From Tubulanus polymorphus (taxonomy: Eukaryota; Nemertea; Palaeonemertea; Tubulaniformes; Tubulanidae): a stretch of 64,000 nucleotides of DNA. The notes beneath the pieces are model-generated. The model saw nothing but the letters and a program-made list of their open reading frames with translations. It was not told the origin of the DNA and ran no database searches. How positions within the stretch are numbered: position 1 is the stretch's first letter; each line of letters begins with the position of its first letter. The translations under genes were made by a program, and so were the position numbers. Shown here one piece after another: positions 21,629 to 30,431 of this stretch. The stretch is taken from positions 9,536,704-9,600,703 of the forward strand of contig NC_134036.1 in assembly GCF_964204645.1 (NCBI RefSeq). Direction: 5' to 3'.

Positions 21629-22732
21629 ATGACAAAGTTGACAGAAATGCAGAACAAGTGGTTGAAAAAAGTATATTTCACACCAAAACATCCCGGTTCT
21701 TTTGGAAGCGTTCAAACTCTAACCAGACTAGCAAAAGTAAACGGTCAGAAGATTTCTCGAAGACAAATTAATGATTGGTTGTTAAGCCAGGAAGTATACA
21801 CCCTACATGCACCGGCCCGGAAACGATTTCCGAGAAACAAAACCGTCGCGTACAGACTTAACTCACAATTTCAAGCCGATTTGTGTGACGTTTCCAACAT
21901 ATCGAAACATAACGATAATCATCGATTCATTTTGGTAACGATTGACGTACTAAGTCGTTACGCATGCGCAGAACCGATTAAAAACAAGTTTCCATCATCG
22001 GTTATCGAAGGTTTTAAGAAGATTTTCAGAAAAAGGAAGCCGAAAATATTACAAAGTGACGCGGGTAAGGAGTTTACGGCTAGTGTAACGCAAAGCTATT
22101 TCAAAGATGTCGGAATTCATTTTTTCACGACTAACAACGAAACCAAGTGCGCTATAGTAGAGCGATTTATACGGACTTTAAAGTCAAAATTGTATAAAGT
22201 TTTTTCGCATCGAAATTCTTACAAATATCTGGATGTACTTCAAGACGTAATAACGTCGTACAACAAATCATACCATCGCAGTATTAAAACGCGACCTGCT
22301 GATGTCGACATGTTTTCGGAATATAAAGTGTTTAAAACCCTGTATGGAGACCCCGATGTAAAGAAAAGAAAAAAGCAGAAATTCAAATTCAAAATCGGCG
22401 ATATCGTCCGTATCAGCGAAACAAAAGGAAAATTCCAAAAGGGCTATCTGCCGTCGTATAGCACAGAATTGTTCAAGGTTGTAAAATGTATTGATCGCGT
22501 TCCACAAGTATATCGTATCGCTGATAAAGATAATGAGGAAATAAAAGGCACGTTTTACGAATACGAATTGATTAAATTCAATAAAAGGATCGACCGTAGC
22601 TCGGTATTCAAGATTGATAACATTCTAAAGGCTCGTGGTAAAGGAAGTCGAAAACAATACTTTGTGAGTTGGTACAACTATCCGGAGAAATTCAACAGTT
22701 GGATTAAAGCGCGAAATCTACAGGAATTATAA
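21629..22732 (+). CDS. retroviral-type integrase with chromodomain
   Basis: 367 aa from ATG 21629; the open frame reaches 21620 but only through a TTG. The N-terminal region (FTPKHPGSFGSVQTL) is the usual Polinton form. The catalytic core has D84 (QADLCD), D144 (LQSDAGKEF) and E178 (IVERFIRTLKSK), a D,D-33-E triad. An SH3-like segment (FKIGDIVRISE) follows, and residues about 322-365 are a chromodomain (ILKARGKGSRKQYFVSW). It cuts and joins element ends to the target, making the 6-bp duplication seen here. The frame is intact. Confidence 0.96.
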   Translation: MTKLTEMQNKWLKKVYFTPKHPGSFGSVQTLTRLAKVNGQKISRRQINDWLLSQEVYTLHAPARKRFPRNKTVAYRLNSQFQADLCDVSNISKHNDNHRFILVTIDVLSRYACAEPIKNKFPSSVIEGFKKIFRKRKPKILQSDAGKEFTASVTQSYFKDVGIHFFTTNNETKCAIVERFIRTLKSKLYKVFSHRNSYKYLDVLQDVITSYNKSYHRSIKTRPADVDMFSEYKVFKTLYGDPDVKKRKKQKFKFKIGDIVRISETKGKFQKGYLPSYSTELFKVVKCIDRVPQVYRIADKDNEEIKGTFYEYELIKFNKRIDRSSVFKIDNILKARGKGSRKQYFVSWYNYPEKFNSWIKARNLQEL

Positions 22733-22746
22733 AAAAATCAATCGAT

Positions 22747-23571
22747 ATGAGCGACTTTTACATATACCTTAAAAGTGACGCGAACGGTGACATTTATCCC
22801 GACAATACGCCGCACAGTTTCAAAGTAAAACTACGAGCACCCGTCTCACTCGATGGGAGATGGGAGTGCGCTTTGCAACAAGTCAATTTCGTATTTGATT
22901 TCTATAACATTAGCACTGGTAAATTTAAATGCGTGACACCCAAAACTGGCGAAAAAGAACTAAGAATTCCAGAGGGTCGTTATTCGAGCATTGAAAAATT
23001 AATCGCGGCGATTCAAGAAAAAATAGACGAGGTTTTTAAAGATAAGATTAAAATTACATTCAACGAAATAGAACAAAAAGTAAAGATGAGATTTTACGAC
23101 AACTGCGCGTTGGTTTTTACCGAAGATATTGCATGGATTTTGGGGTTCAAAGAACATATACCGATCACGAACGCGTTACTGGATGTAAGGCAAGGGGACA
23201 AGGAGCCTGGACCCAAGTTGACCGTCAGAAGAGCTGATTTTGATTCGTACGAGTATATAGACGTGAGCGCCTCGCGCTGTGTCGATATCGAAACTGATTA
23301 TCACAATTTAATGATTTATACCGACATAATAGAACATCAGATGGTCGGTGGTCAAAGCGCGAATTTGTTAAGAATGGTAGCTTTGAAATCTGGACATGTC
23401 GGAAAAATAGTCGGTATCGAATTTACTAAGGCTCAGTATTTTCCTGTACAGAAGAATAATTTTCAAACGATAGAAATCTTTATAAGGCGTGAATCCGGTA
23501 AAATACCTTATTTCCGTAGAGGGAAATTTAACTGCGTTTTACATTTCAAACGAAAACATCTACTGTTATAA
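22747..23571 (+). CDS. minor capsid (penton-like) protein
   Basis: 274 aa, 14 bp after the integrase. The start (MSDFYIYLKSDANGDIYPDN ... FKVKLRAPVSLDGRWECAL) is the standard opening of the Polinton minor capsid protein, predicted by others to be a single jelly-roll penton. The frame is intact, and its stop overlaps the ATG of the next gene. Confidence 0.9.
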   Translation: MSDFYIYLKSDANGDIYPDNTPHSFKVKLRAPVSLDGRWECALQQVNFVFDFYNISTGKFKCVTPKTGEKELRIPEGRYSSIEKLIAAIQEKIDEVFKDKIKITFNEIEQKVKMRFYDNCALVFTEDIAWILGFKEHIPITNALLDVRQGDKEPGPKLTVRRADFDSYEYIDVSASRCVDIETDYHNLMIYTDIIEHQMVGGQSANLLRMVALKSGHVGKIVGIEFTKAQYFPVQKNNFQTIEIFIRRESGKIPYFRRGKFNCVLHFKRKHLLL

Positions 23572-23990
23572 TGAGGACTGTTTGCCAAATAGATCACGCC
23601 GCGTGTTGTAGATATTACTCGAGTCAAGGTGGATCAGGGATAGATATATACACCTCACACCCCGTACAGGGTGGCCGCGGACTAGGATCCGCGGTGAGTG
23701 GTTTGACTCGTAAGGCGATACCGTTTTTGAAGAATATCGCGTCCACAGTTACACCTTACGTAATAAAAACAGGCGTCAAGGTTTTCGGTGATTATTTAAG
23801 AGGATGGCCGTTAGGGGTCTCTATTAAAAACCGTGCATCGGAGACCGCGAGCGAAGCTCTGAATTCAACTTTCAACGTTAGAAAGGAACAGGTTTTAAAA
23901 AGCAAGAAACGGCGTCGCATCAGCCGCGGACGTTTAGTAGCACGTGGTAGGAGACACAACGATTCTTTAACAGAAACAGAAGCCTACTAG
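23571..23990 (+). CDS. small virion protein with GG cleavage-type sites
   Basis: 139 aa overlapping the penton stop by one base. It has SSQGGSGI and PVQGGRGLGS near the N-terminus, both like adenovirus-protease cleavage sites (xxGG-x). Then come a hydrophobic/amphipathic segment (KAIPFLKNIASTVTPYVI), LRGWPLGVSIKNR, and a very basic tail (KSKKRRRISRGR). Animal Polintons carry such a protein here, analogous in layout to adenovirus pVI/pX. The role in the virion is inferred from this. Confidence 0.75.
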   Translation: MRTVCQIDHAACCRYYSSQGGSGIDIYTSHPVQGGRGLGSAVSGLTRKAIPFLKNIASTVTPYVIKTGVKVFGDYLRGWPLGVSIKNRASETASEALNSTFNVRKEQVLKSKKRRRISRGRLVARGRRHNDSLTETEAY

Positions 23991-24009
23991 AAAAATTAAC
24001 TCATTGGAA

Positions 24010-25317
24010 ATGTCGCTGTTAGTGGACCCCGATTCGCCTCTGTGCGCGAGCAGTGAACTGGATTTGTTTACAGTGCCCGGATCAGTGTTTAGCTACAAAC
24101 ACTGCGATTATGTCGCTTACGAATCATCAACTTCAATTAGCGACAACGGGCCGATAGTATTTAGAATTCCAAAAACGGATAAATACATAGATTTGAATTT
24201 AACTTATTTGAAATTGAAATTCCGAGTTGTAAGGGCCGACGGAAACAATCTCGATGAAGGAAACGCAGTTTCTATGATCAACAGTTGCAACAGTTTTTTC
24301 AGCGACGTCCAAGTATCGTTTAACGATAAAATAGTAACGCACGACAATGGACTTTACCCGCTCAGGTGTGAAATTGAAAATTTAATAAATTATAGCCACG
24401 AAACGAAAAACTATTCTTGGTTAAACTGCGACATTTACGCAAAAGATGAAAGCGGAAAAAAATCTGATTTCGATGTGAAGAAGGAAGGTGTGAATAGCGG
24501 ATTAATGAAACGACATGATTATGTGACAAACAGCAAGTTAGTGACCGCGTACACTAGATTACACGCCGACGTGTTTAGAATGGACAAAGTGCTATTGAAT
24601 AACGTTGATATACAAGTGAAACTACTCAGATCAAAAGATAGTTTTGTTTTAATGTCTGGTGACCAGCACGCGGACTATAGATTGAAAATAGAGAGCGCTC
24701 AGCTGCATGTCAGAACGTGTGAATTGGATAGTTCTATTTTAATGGCTCACGCTAATACTTTGGGAAAGAAAATGGCGAAATATTTCTTTACACGATCTGA
24801 AATGCATACGATTAATATCCCTAAAGGACATAGAACTATTACTAAAGATTCGTTGTTTTTAGGTGAAATTCCAAGAGCTATAATAGCTTGTTTTGTAGAA
24901 GACGAAGCAATGTCTGGTAATTATAGAAAATGCCCTTACAATTTTTTAGATTACAATTTAGCAGAAATGTCTGTTACGGTAAATAATGTTCACATCCAAA
25001 ATAGCCCATTGGTTTTAGATTCCGAGGGGGATGGGGTGGAGGCATATTTCAACGCTTTACTTTCGAGAGGTATGTTATACAAAAACGAGAATTTCGGTAT
25101 TAAAAGAGACGAATTTATAGCGGGAAATTTCATGTGTATTTTCAATATATCTCCTGTATTGGGCGACGACCATTTGTCTCTTATTCAACGCGGATCGTTA
25201 AAAATTCAGTTACGATTTGATAAAGATTTACCGACCAATGTAAATTTAGTTTTACTCGCCGTGTTTGACGAAGTTTTGCTAGTCGCTGAAAACAGAGACA
25301 TTACCATTGATTTTTAA
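24010..25317 (+). CDS. double-jelly-roll major capsid protein
   Basis: 435 aa from ATG 24010 (the frame is open six bases further to a TTG). The N-terminus MSLLVDPDS...SSELDLFTVP, the beta-rich middle (FRIPKTDKYIDLNLTYLKLKF, NSFFSDVQVSFN) and the C-terminus (GSLKIQLRFDKDLP, LLAVFDEVLLV) are those of Polinton major capsid proteins, whose trimers form the hexons. The frame is intact and the length is normal for invertebrate elements. It is followed directly by the protease. Confidence 0.95.
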   Translation: MSLLVDPDSPLCASSELDLFTVPGSVFSYKHCDYVAYESSTSISDNGPIVFRIPKTDKYIDLNLTYLKLKFRVVRADGNNLDEGNAVSMINSCNSFFSDVQVSFNDKIVTHDNGLYPLRCEIENLINYSHETKNYSWLNCDIYAKDESGKKSDFDVKKEGVNSGLMKRHDYVTNSKLVTAYTRLHADVFRMDKVLLNNVDIQVKLLRSKDSFVLMSGDQHADYRLKIESAQLHVRTCELDSSILMAHANTLGKKMAKYFFTRSEMHTINIPKGHRTITKDSLFLGEIPRAIIACFVEDEAMSGNYRKCPYNFLDYNLAEMSVTVNNVHIQNSPLVLDSEGDGVEAYFNALLSRGMLYKNENFGIKRDEFIAGNFMCIFNISPVLGDDHLSLIQRGSLKIQLRFDKDLPTNVNLVLLAVFDEVLLVAENRDITIDF

Positions 25318-25322
25318 AAATA

Positions 25323-25790
25323 ATGTTATACACTAATCAGATTATAGAATTAATGAAACATGACGAATGTATAAAACCTTGATTTAAAGGTGTTTTTCCG
25401 TGTGATATGATGCCGACAGTAAATATTTTGAAACCTTATGGTTTTATTGTAAATACTGATAATTCGTATGAGCCTGGTACGCATTGGTTAAGCATATTTA
25501 TAAACGGATCTAAAATCGGATTTTTCTTTGACTCTTTCGGCAAAGCACCGAATTTTTACGGTGAAATATTAACTGATTATATGCACGAAAATTGTAAGGA
25601 ATGGTATTATAACTCTGTTCAATATCAAAATGTCATGTCTAGTACTTGTGGTTATTACGCGATGTTTGTACAAATATTATTATGTCACGGACTGGATATG
25701 AATGAAATTGAAAAGTATTTTTCGAATAATAGCAAGGAAAATGATGAGATTGTTACAGACTATATTGTAAATTATTTCAATTTGATATAA
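25323..25790 (+). pseudogene. adenovirus-type cysteine protease with an in-frame TGA
   Basis: The frame starts at ATG 25323, five bases after the capsid gene, and matches the family from its first codons. A TGA at 25380-25382 interrupts it after 19 codons. The rest is open from ATG 25407 and carries the triad: H in PGTHWLSIF, D in FFFDSFG, and C in SSTCGYYAMF, with Q seven residues before the cysteine as in adenain/Ulp1 proteases. The enzyme matures capsid proteins at GG sites like those in the neighbouring small proteins. Restart at 25407 would drop about 28 N-terminal residues, so activity is doubtful. Confidence 0.9.
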
Positions 25791-26334
25791 TGGAATAAAA
25801 CATATCATATACTTTAAAGAGTTTTTTTACACTTACCCCGGACTTGATTGTAGCCTTGGTTGGATATGGTCTAAATGAAGCGTCTCGGTCGGAACTTGTT
25901 TTCTGCTCTCGGGAATATCGACGACAAAACGACTATCTATTTCGAGGACTAAATTTGAAGTGAAATTGACGGTATTCGTACCTAGTTAAATACTTACGTA
26001 GGATAGCTTCAAACTCAACAGTGGGGTAAGGGGAGGATTTCACGGCGATAGTATTATTATATAGATATTATATAATATTGGGAAAAATATGGATTACGGT
26101 TGTCCCCTAGTGTTATTTGGTTGGTCACACATGGTACCCCCCCACGAATACCGGGTTAATGATTCATGATATTAATTATAAACTTGGAAATAGAAATGAA
26201 AAATAATATTTTCATATAATGTTTTAAAGCAAAAGCAAAGCGAGGAGAGGCAAACGTAACCAGCTCTTTTTGGAATTTTAGGTTGGTCTTGAAAAAGACC
26301 TTTTTTTTTTTCGTATACATCAGATACGTGTATA
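25791..26334. other. non-coding spacer
   Basis: Convergent spacer between the protease (+) and the cysteine-rich gene (-), with AATAAA near 25794. A few short frames only; no gene seen. Confidence 0.6.
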
Positions 26335-26997
26335 TTAAAATATATACGCGTTCTGAATGTTATACATCGGAATTGACCGACATTGTTCCGATGGCAGTGG
26401 ATCGCTGTCATCTCTTCGGCAGTACGGACATTCGTAATGTCGTATGTTCTTTAAGCGTTTAATACACTTAACGTGGATCTGCTTTCCGCAGCACGTTGTC
26501 GGTGTATCCATACACACTTCCAAACACACACAGCACGTTAGGTCCAGAGTCGTGCTGCAAAATTCACATCGGTGGTGTTGTGAGTGATCGATTTTGTCGC
26601 AGCAATCATCACATATCGGCGTACGACAACACGGTATCTGATTGGTTGTGAAGTGGAGCGCACACCCTCTGCATACTTCATCATTCCTTAGGGCAGGAAC
26701 CGAACCAGTACACCCATTGCGGAAAATGGGGTCTAGATGTTCTTCGAACCCAATGATTCGCATCATTGGGCACATGATCCTTGACTGGTCCCCTTGGTCC
26801 TCAGCCGCGTTGTCGAAGCAGGTATCGCAAATTATTTTATTGCAACATCTAGTTACAAACTCGTATGGGTTTACGCCATAGCGTAAAATCTCCATACAGG
26901 AGTGACATTTTATGACGCCCCGCTCTGAACAAAATACCGGAACGGTATGAATTTCCACTTCTTCTTCATTTTTCCAAAATACTGGAGAATACGCCAT
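26335..26997 (-). CDS. cysteine-rich tandem RING-like protein
   Basis: 220 aa with more than 30 cysteines arranged as zinc sites. Residues about 30-80 (KCHSCMEIL ... RCCNKIICDTCFDNA ... MCPMM) form a first RING-like module. A central module is CRGC...CCRTPICDDCC...CEFC. Residues about 155-197 (CCVCLEVCMDTPTTCCGKQIHVKCIKR ... CPYC) form a clear C-terminal RING finger. RING proteins are commonly E3 ubiquitin ligases. A role against host defence or in virion biology is speculation. The gene lies near the right terminal repeat, back to back with a second cysteine-rich gene. Confidence 0.7.
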   Translation of the reverse strand: MAYSPVFWKNEEEVEIHTVPVFCSERGVIKCHSCMEILRYGVNPYEFVTRCCNKIICDTCFDNAAEDQGDQSRIMCPMMRIIGFEEHLDPIFRNGCTGSVPALRNDEVCRGCALHFTTNQIPCCRTPICDDCCDKIDHSQHHRCEFCSTTLDLTCCVCLEVCMDTPTTCCGKQIHVKCIKRLKNIRHYECPYCRRDDSDPLPSEQCRSIPMYNIQNAYIF

Positions 26998-27430
26998 TTT
27001 TCGTAGAGAGTGTTGAGTAAGAATTTCGTAGAGAGTGTCGAGTAAGAATGAATAATATCGTCAGGATGTATAAAAGTATTTATATAATGCAAGTCGAAAA
27101 TATATGACTGAACATGAATATTATCATAGTAGAAAACATATAAACATATATAGTACAATACAAGTCGATAATTCAATACGATGTAAATAAACAATGGCAT
27201 GTCACCGATGACACGTCAATAGTAAATATATCATTCTCTTTGAATCGAACACTAATGAATATCACAACGGGGAGTACTTTTAAACCCCCTCATATTTTGG
27301 TTACCATATGTCATCATAAACTTTACTAACTCGTAACTAACAACAATCAAATATCCTGACGTGAATGTGCTTGATTTGTTTCATAACATCATTTTAATAC
27401 TTGCGAAAAGAACAACAAAAACAAAAAAAA
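26998..27430. promoter_or_regulatory. divergent spacer between the two cysteine-rich genes
   Basis: AT-rich 430-bp region from which both genes would be transcribed outward. A 24-bp unit (CGTAGAGAGTGTTGAGTAAG) is duplicated in tandem at about 27002-27050. No TATA box is clearly placed. A minus-strand open frame here is judged chance. Confidence 0.4.
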
Positions 27431-27964
27431 ATGGATTCCTTGATCACCGTAGAAAAGGCATTTTTCGAGTGCAGCGAAATTGAATTAAGCGAAATAATGA
27501 TGATTAGTTTCGACTGTGAACCAGGTTATGTATTTTGTCACGGTTATTGTAGAATGATCGTACATATTTCGTACTTAAAACTGACGAAATGCTGTAAGAA
27601 AGGTATTTGTTCGGTATGTTGGGAGATAACGGTGAAAAGGTGTGAACCTAACTCAAAGAATTTCAACTGCCCGATGGAAGATTGTTCAGCTATTCATAAC
27701 TTGACGCGTAGGATCCGAACAACAATGTGTCGCCGCTGTAAAGATTGGAAGTCACCTGACGTTTATCAGTCCTGTATTGCCGGAACATTTTGTAGAAAAT
27801 GCAAAGATGACCTCGAAACATCATCGCGTGTTTGCAGCATTAAATTGTGCGCGATATGTATGGAACATTGCAAAACTGAGAGATATTGTGGATGCGTTAT
27901 TCACGATGTGTGTGCCAAGGCGTTCAGCAATAATCGTGAAAAATGTATAAAATGTAAAAAATAG
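27431..27964 (+). CDS. second cysteine-rich zinc-binding protein
   Basis: From ATG 27431 (177 aa; the frame is open upstream without a better start). It carries about 28 cysteines in pairs: VFCHGYC, KCCKKGICSVCW, NCPMEDC, CRRCKDW, FCRKC, LCAICMEHC, YCGCVIHDVC and a terminal CIKCKK. Layout and spacing echo the minus-strand RING-like neighbour, so the two are probably diverged duplicates. The function is not known. Confidence 0.65.
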   Translation: MDSLITVEKAFFECSEIELSEIMMISFDCEPGYVFCHGYCRMIVHISYLKLTKCCKKGICSVCWEITVKRCEPNSKNFNCPMEDCSAIHNLTRRIRTTMCRRCKDWKSPDVYQSCIAGTFCRKCKDDLETSSRVCSIKLCAICMEHCKTERYCGCVIHDVCAKAFSNNREKCIKCKK

Positions 27965-28009
27965 AACGCTATTCCTATATTACATATATATATCTTGGTT
28001 TGAAATAAA

Positions 28010-28352
28010 TAACATTGTTTGAAATATATAACTGTCGTTATTTGGTATTGTTTAATCTATTCGAACGCGGATTATCGCATGAGTAATCGGGTAACAGCTG
28101 GTGTGAGCATCCATCGAAATTTCAAAATCCGCCATCTTTGATCACGTGACCACAACCGCCATCTTGGATCGGGGCGCCATCTTTGATCACGTGACCGCAG
28201 TCGCCATCTTGGATCGGGGCGCCATCTTTGATCACGTGACCACAGCCGCCATCTTGGACGGACGCCATCTTGGATCACATGACAGCCGCCATCTTGGATT
28301 TAACCACAACCACAATTTAACCACGGGCCTATAGTAACCCACCATCACTACT
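28010..28352 (-). repeat. Polinton right terminal inverted repeat
   Basis: Reverse complement of 12125-12467, the same 343-bp length, differing at only a handful of positions (for example one CACGTG unit follows GCGG rather than GTGG). Ends ...CCATCACTACT at 28352. Confidence 0.95.
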
Positions 28353-28358
28353 TGTATG
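28353..28358. repeat. 6-bp target-site duplication, right (tgtatg)
   Basis: Matches 12119-12124. A longer TGTA microsatellite continues to about 28390 and is the intron repeat of the tyrosine-recombinase gene. Confidence 0.85.
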
Positions 28359-28395
28359 TATGTATGTATGTATGTATGTATGTATGTATGCCCAC

Positions 28396-29637
28396 TTTGC
28401 TGCTTATCATGCACTTCATGCTGCCTTGCTTTTGATTCTTTGCGCAGCTTTTGAGCATATGTTGCTAGGCGCGTTTCCACCCGATCCAACATGTGGCGTC
28501 TAATACCCGATTCCTTGTGTCCACGCTGGAAATCAAAAGTTTCATCAATATGTAGCATGTTATGTCGGGTATGCCGGATTTCTTACTTGACGGTGTACAT
28601 GGAAAGGGAAGTAGACGGTGCACAAGGGAAGGGCTAGGGTGAAAAGTTTTCCAAGTAGATGGTGCACAAGGGAAGGGAAGTACGCGGTGCACAAGGGAAG
28701 GGAAGTACGCGGTGCACAAGGGAAGGGAAGTAGACGGTGCACAAGGGAAGGGAAGTAGACGGTGCACAAGGGAAGGGTTTAAGGTACAACATCCACCGAG
28801 TGGAGGGAGGTCCATGCATTTATACTCACGTCGCGAATGAACCTGATTAATCGATTCTTTATTGAATGTACATAGGACTTTAGCGACCCAGGCGTTTTGC
28901 CACTCTCTTTCTCCACCTCCAACCACTCGACTACGTTTGTAGGTGTTATCTTGCCATTACAAAAATCAAGCAAGTGTCGACTGTCGCGCACATACGCCTC
29001 CGACGTTTTCTCCTCTTCAGCCATTGGCCGAAGCCATGACATGAATTCCTCATCAAATTCTATCGGAAAAATAAGAATTAGGTCATCACGAACAAACACA
29101 TGAGTTAAATATGTAGGACTTACCCTTCTTCATCATGGGATGGACTTTCTTCACTCTTTTAACTTCCTTTCTCTCCTCTTCCTACTCTTCATCACTTTCC
29201 CCAGTCACCTCCTCCACATCACTTTCATCCGCATTCTCTTCTTCACTGCTATCTCTGTCTTCGGGGCTGGTTTCTTCGACTTCAGAATCTGAACTTTTAT
29301 CCGAATCACTGCTCTGATCTAAAGATAAAAATGAAAGACATGGTCATTCATTAACTATTTCATTCGCAAAGTCACTAGCACCTGATGTTACCTCGTGATA
29401 GGCATTTAGTGTGGCTTGATAGCCGTCTGAAGTAAAAACCACATTTACTACATTTAACCATTGATCTGCGCTTATTGTACGGGGCTAGCGTCTTGTATTG
29501 AGATTTTCCGATGTCTTCCTCCGTCCTGCGATTCCAATTTCTCGATCGCACGCGCCCCCACTTATGGACGACTCTTAGGTGTTGCGGCATATGAGTCTTC
29601 GGCCGCGAGCAAATTGGGCAATCCACGTACGTACAGA
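28396..29637 (-). pseudogene. tyrosine recombinase (Crypton-like), copy A, N-terminal half
   Basis: Minus-strand exons with good signals: 29637-29392, a C2H2-like finger (CPICSRPKTHMPQHLRVVH) and a CSKCG...H...C motif; 29318-29124, acidic and serine-rich (DQSSDSDKSSDSEVEE); 29059-28830, an alpha-helical core-binding segment (FDEEFMSWLRPMAEEEK ... GSLKSYVHSIKNRLIRFI); and 28525-28396 (RGHKESGIRRHMLDRVETRL). This is the N-terminal part of the enzyme whose catalytic exons are at 10763-12055. A TAG stop in the acidic exon (about 29185) breaks the frame. Copy B has a different stop, so the two decayed independently. The intron at 28526-28829 holds a minisatellite, and the next intron holds the TGTA repeat hit by the Polinton. 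Confidence 0.75.
28595..28785. repeat. GTGCACAAGGG minisatellite in a recombinase intron
   Basis: About seven units of roughly 24 bp (GGTGCACAAGGGAAGGGAAGTAGAC with variants). Related arrays occur at 47200-47360 and, more diverged, at 48270-48740. Reading frames through it (LVHRLLPFPCAPS) are repeat artefacts. Confidence 0.9.
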
Positions 29638-29639
29638 CA

Positions 29640-29712
29640 ATGCTAAGAATAAGAGACCTTGAAGTTTCGCGTAATTGTTGTGACCTTTAAGGAAATCAAT
29701 ATTATTCGGTGG
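29640..29712 (-). pseudogene. fragment of the last exon of the 30.4-36.5 kb gene
   Basis: On the minus strand it reads NIDFLKGH...AKL, which matches the terminal exon at 30432-30616 (NIDFLKGHDECAKLIL). It is diverged and frameshifted. It abuts the end of recombinase copy A. Confidence 0.55.
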
Positions 29713-30431
29713 CCGCGAACAAATCTATTGCGCGCGATCACGATCTTCAGCAAGACGTGGAGTCATCCTCGCTAGACACGATAGTTAAAATATCGGAGTG
29801 TATCATGAATTGGTTGCCTTTGAAACGATTCCAGTTGCTTTAATGGGTGTCATTTGTTAATGTAAGTAAAGAATTACGTTTGTGGCCGTTAATAGTGTAT
29901 GTTTGCTGCATGTTGACCCAATAAATGTAAAAATACGACTGAATTTGTTTACTTACTTCCGGGTTCGCTGAAACCCGGAAATATTTCCACTTCAAATTCT
30001 TAACTCAGACCGCGGCCTATATTGAAGTAATTCTGTTAAAATGTCAACCCATAATGAAAAAAAGATTCGTATCAACAGTTAACCGCATTCACCTTCAGGC
30101 CTAGCTCATCGATGGGCCTATTTCATGTATTGAAGTGCAAACTGTCAGATAATTTGACCCGTCCCAGGCTAGTAAATTCCCTCAGTTATTTGTTTTTTCG
30201 GGGCAGTCGAAGCAGGGATGGGTTGTGACCACAATGAATTGTAGTAAGAGTTGTAATATTGTCAGGTAGGCCTAGAGAGTGGGCGATAATCTGATAATCT
30301 GTGGCAATCGACGCCGTGCGATTATAGTCAATCTAGGCCTAAAGCCTCCAGTACATTTCGTAAGCCCTATCATATTATATATTACAGGTTTTTTTAAGAC
30401 AGCAAATGTTTTTCAAAGGGGACAGACAAAG
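29713..30431. other. no recognisable gene
   Basis: Nothing identified. AATAAA near 29920 could serve a plus-strand transcript. Confidence 0.5.

Larger units (their letters stand above)
12125..28352. mobile_element. Polinton/Maverick (adintovirus-like) element, complete from end to end
   Basis: The 16,228-bp element is bounded by 343-bp inverted repeats that start AGTAGTGATGG and by a 6-bp target duplication. Genes, left to right: tandem PC4 protein (+), zinc-finger/DNA polymerase B (-), ATPase, basic virion protein, conserved 231-aa protein, TBP homologue, small ORF, integrase, penton-like protein, small GG-site protein, major capsid protein, protease (all +), a cysteine-rich RING-like protein (-) and a second cysteine-rich protein (+). 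This is the full replication, integration and virion gene set of Polintons. The ATPase, protease and polymerase each carry one in-frame stop, so this copy looks non-autonomous. It was inserted into an intron of tyrosine-recombinase copy A. Confidence 0.97.

Noticed and set aside
28560-28926. Frames rich in LVHRLLPFPCAPS
   Set aside because: Artefacts of the intronic GTGCACAAGGG minisatellite.
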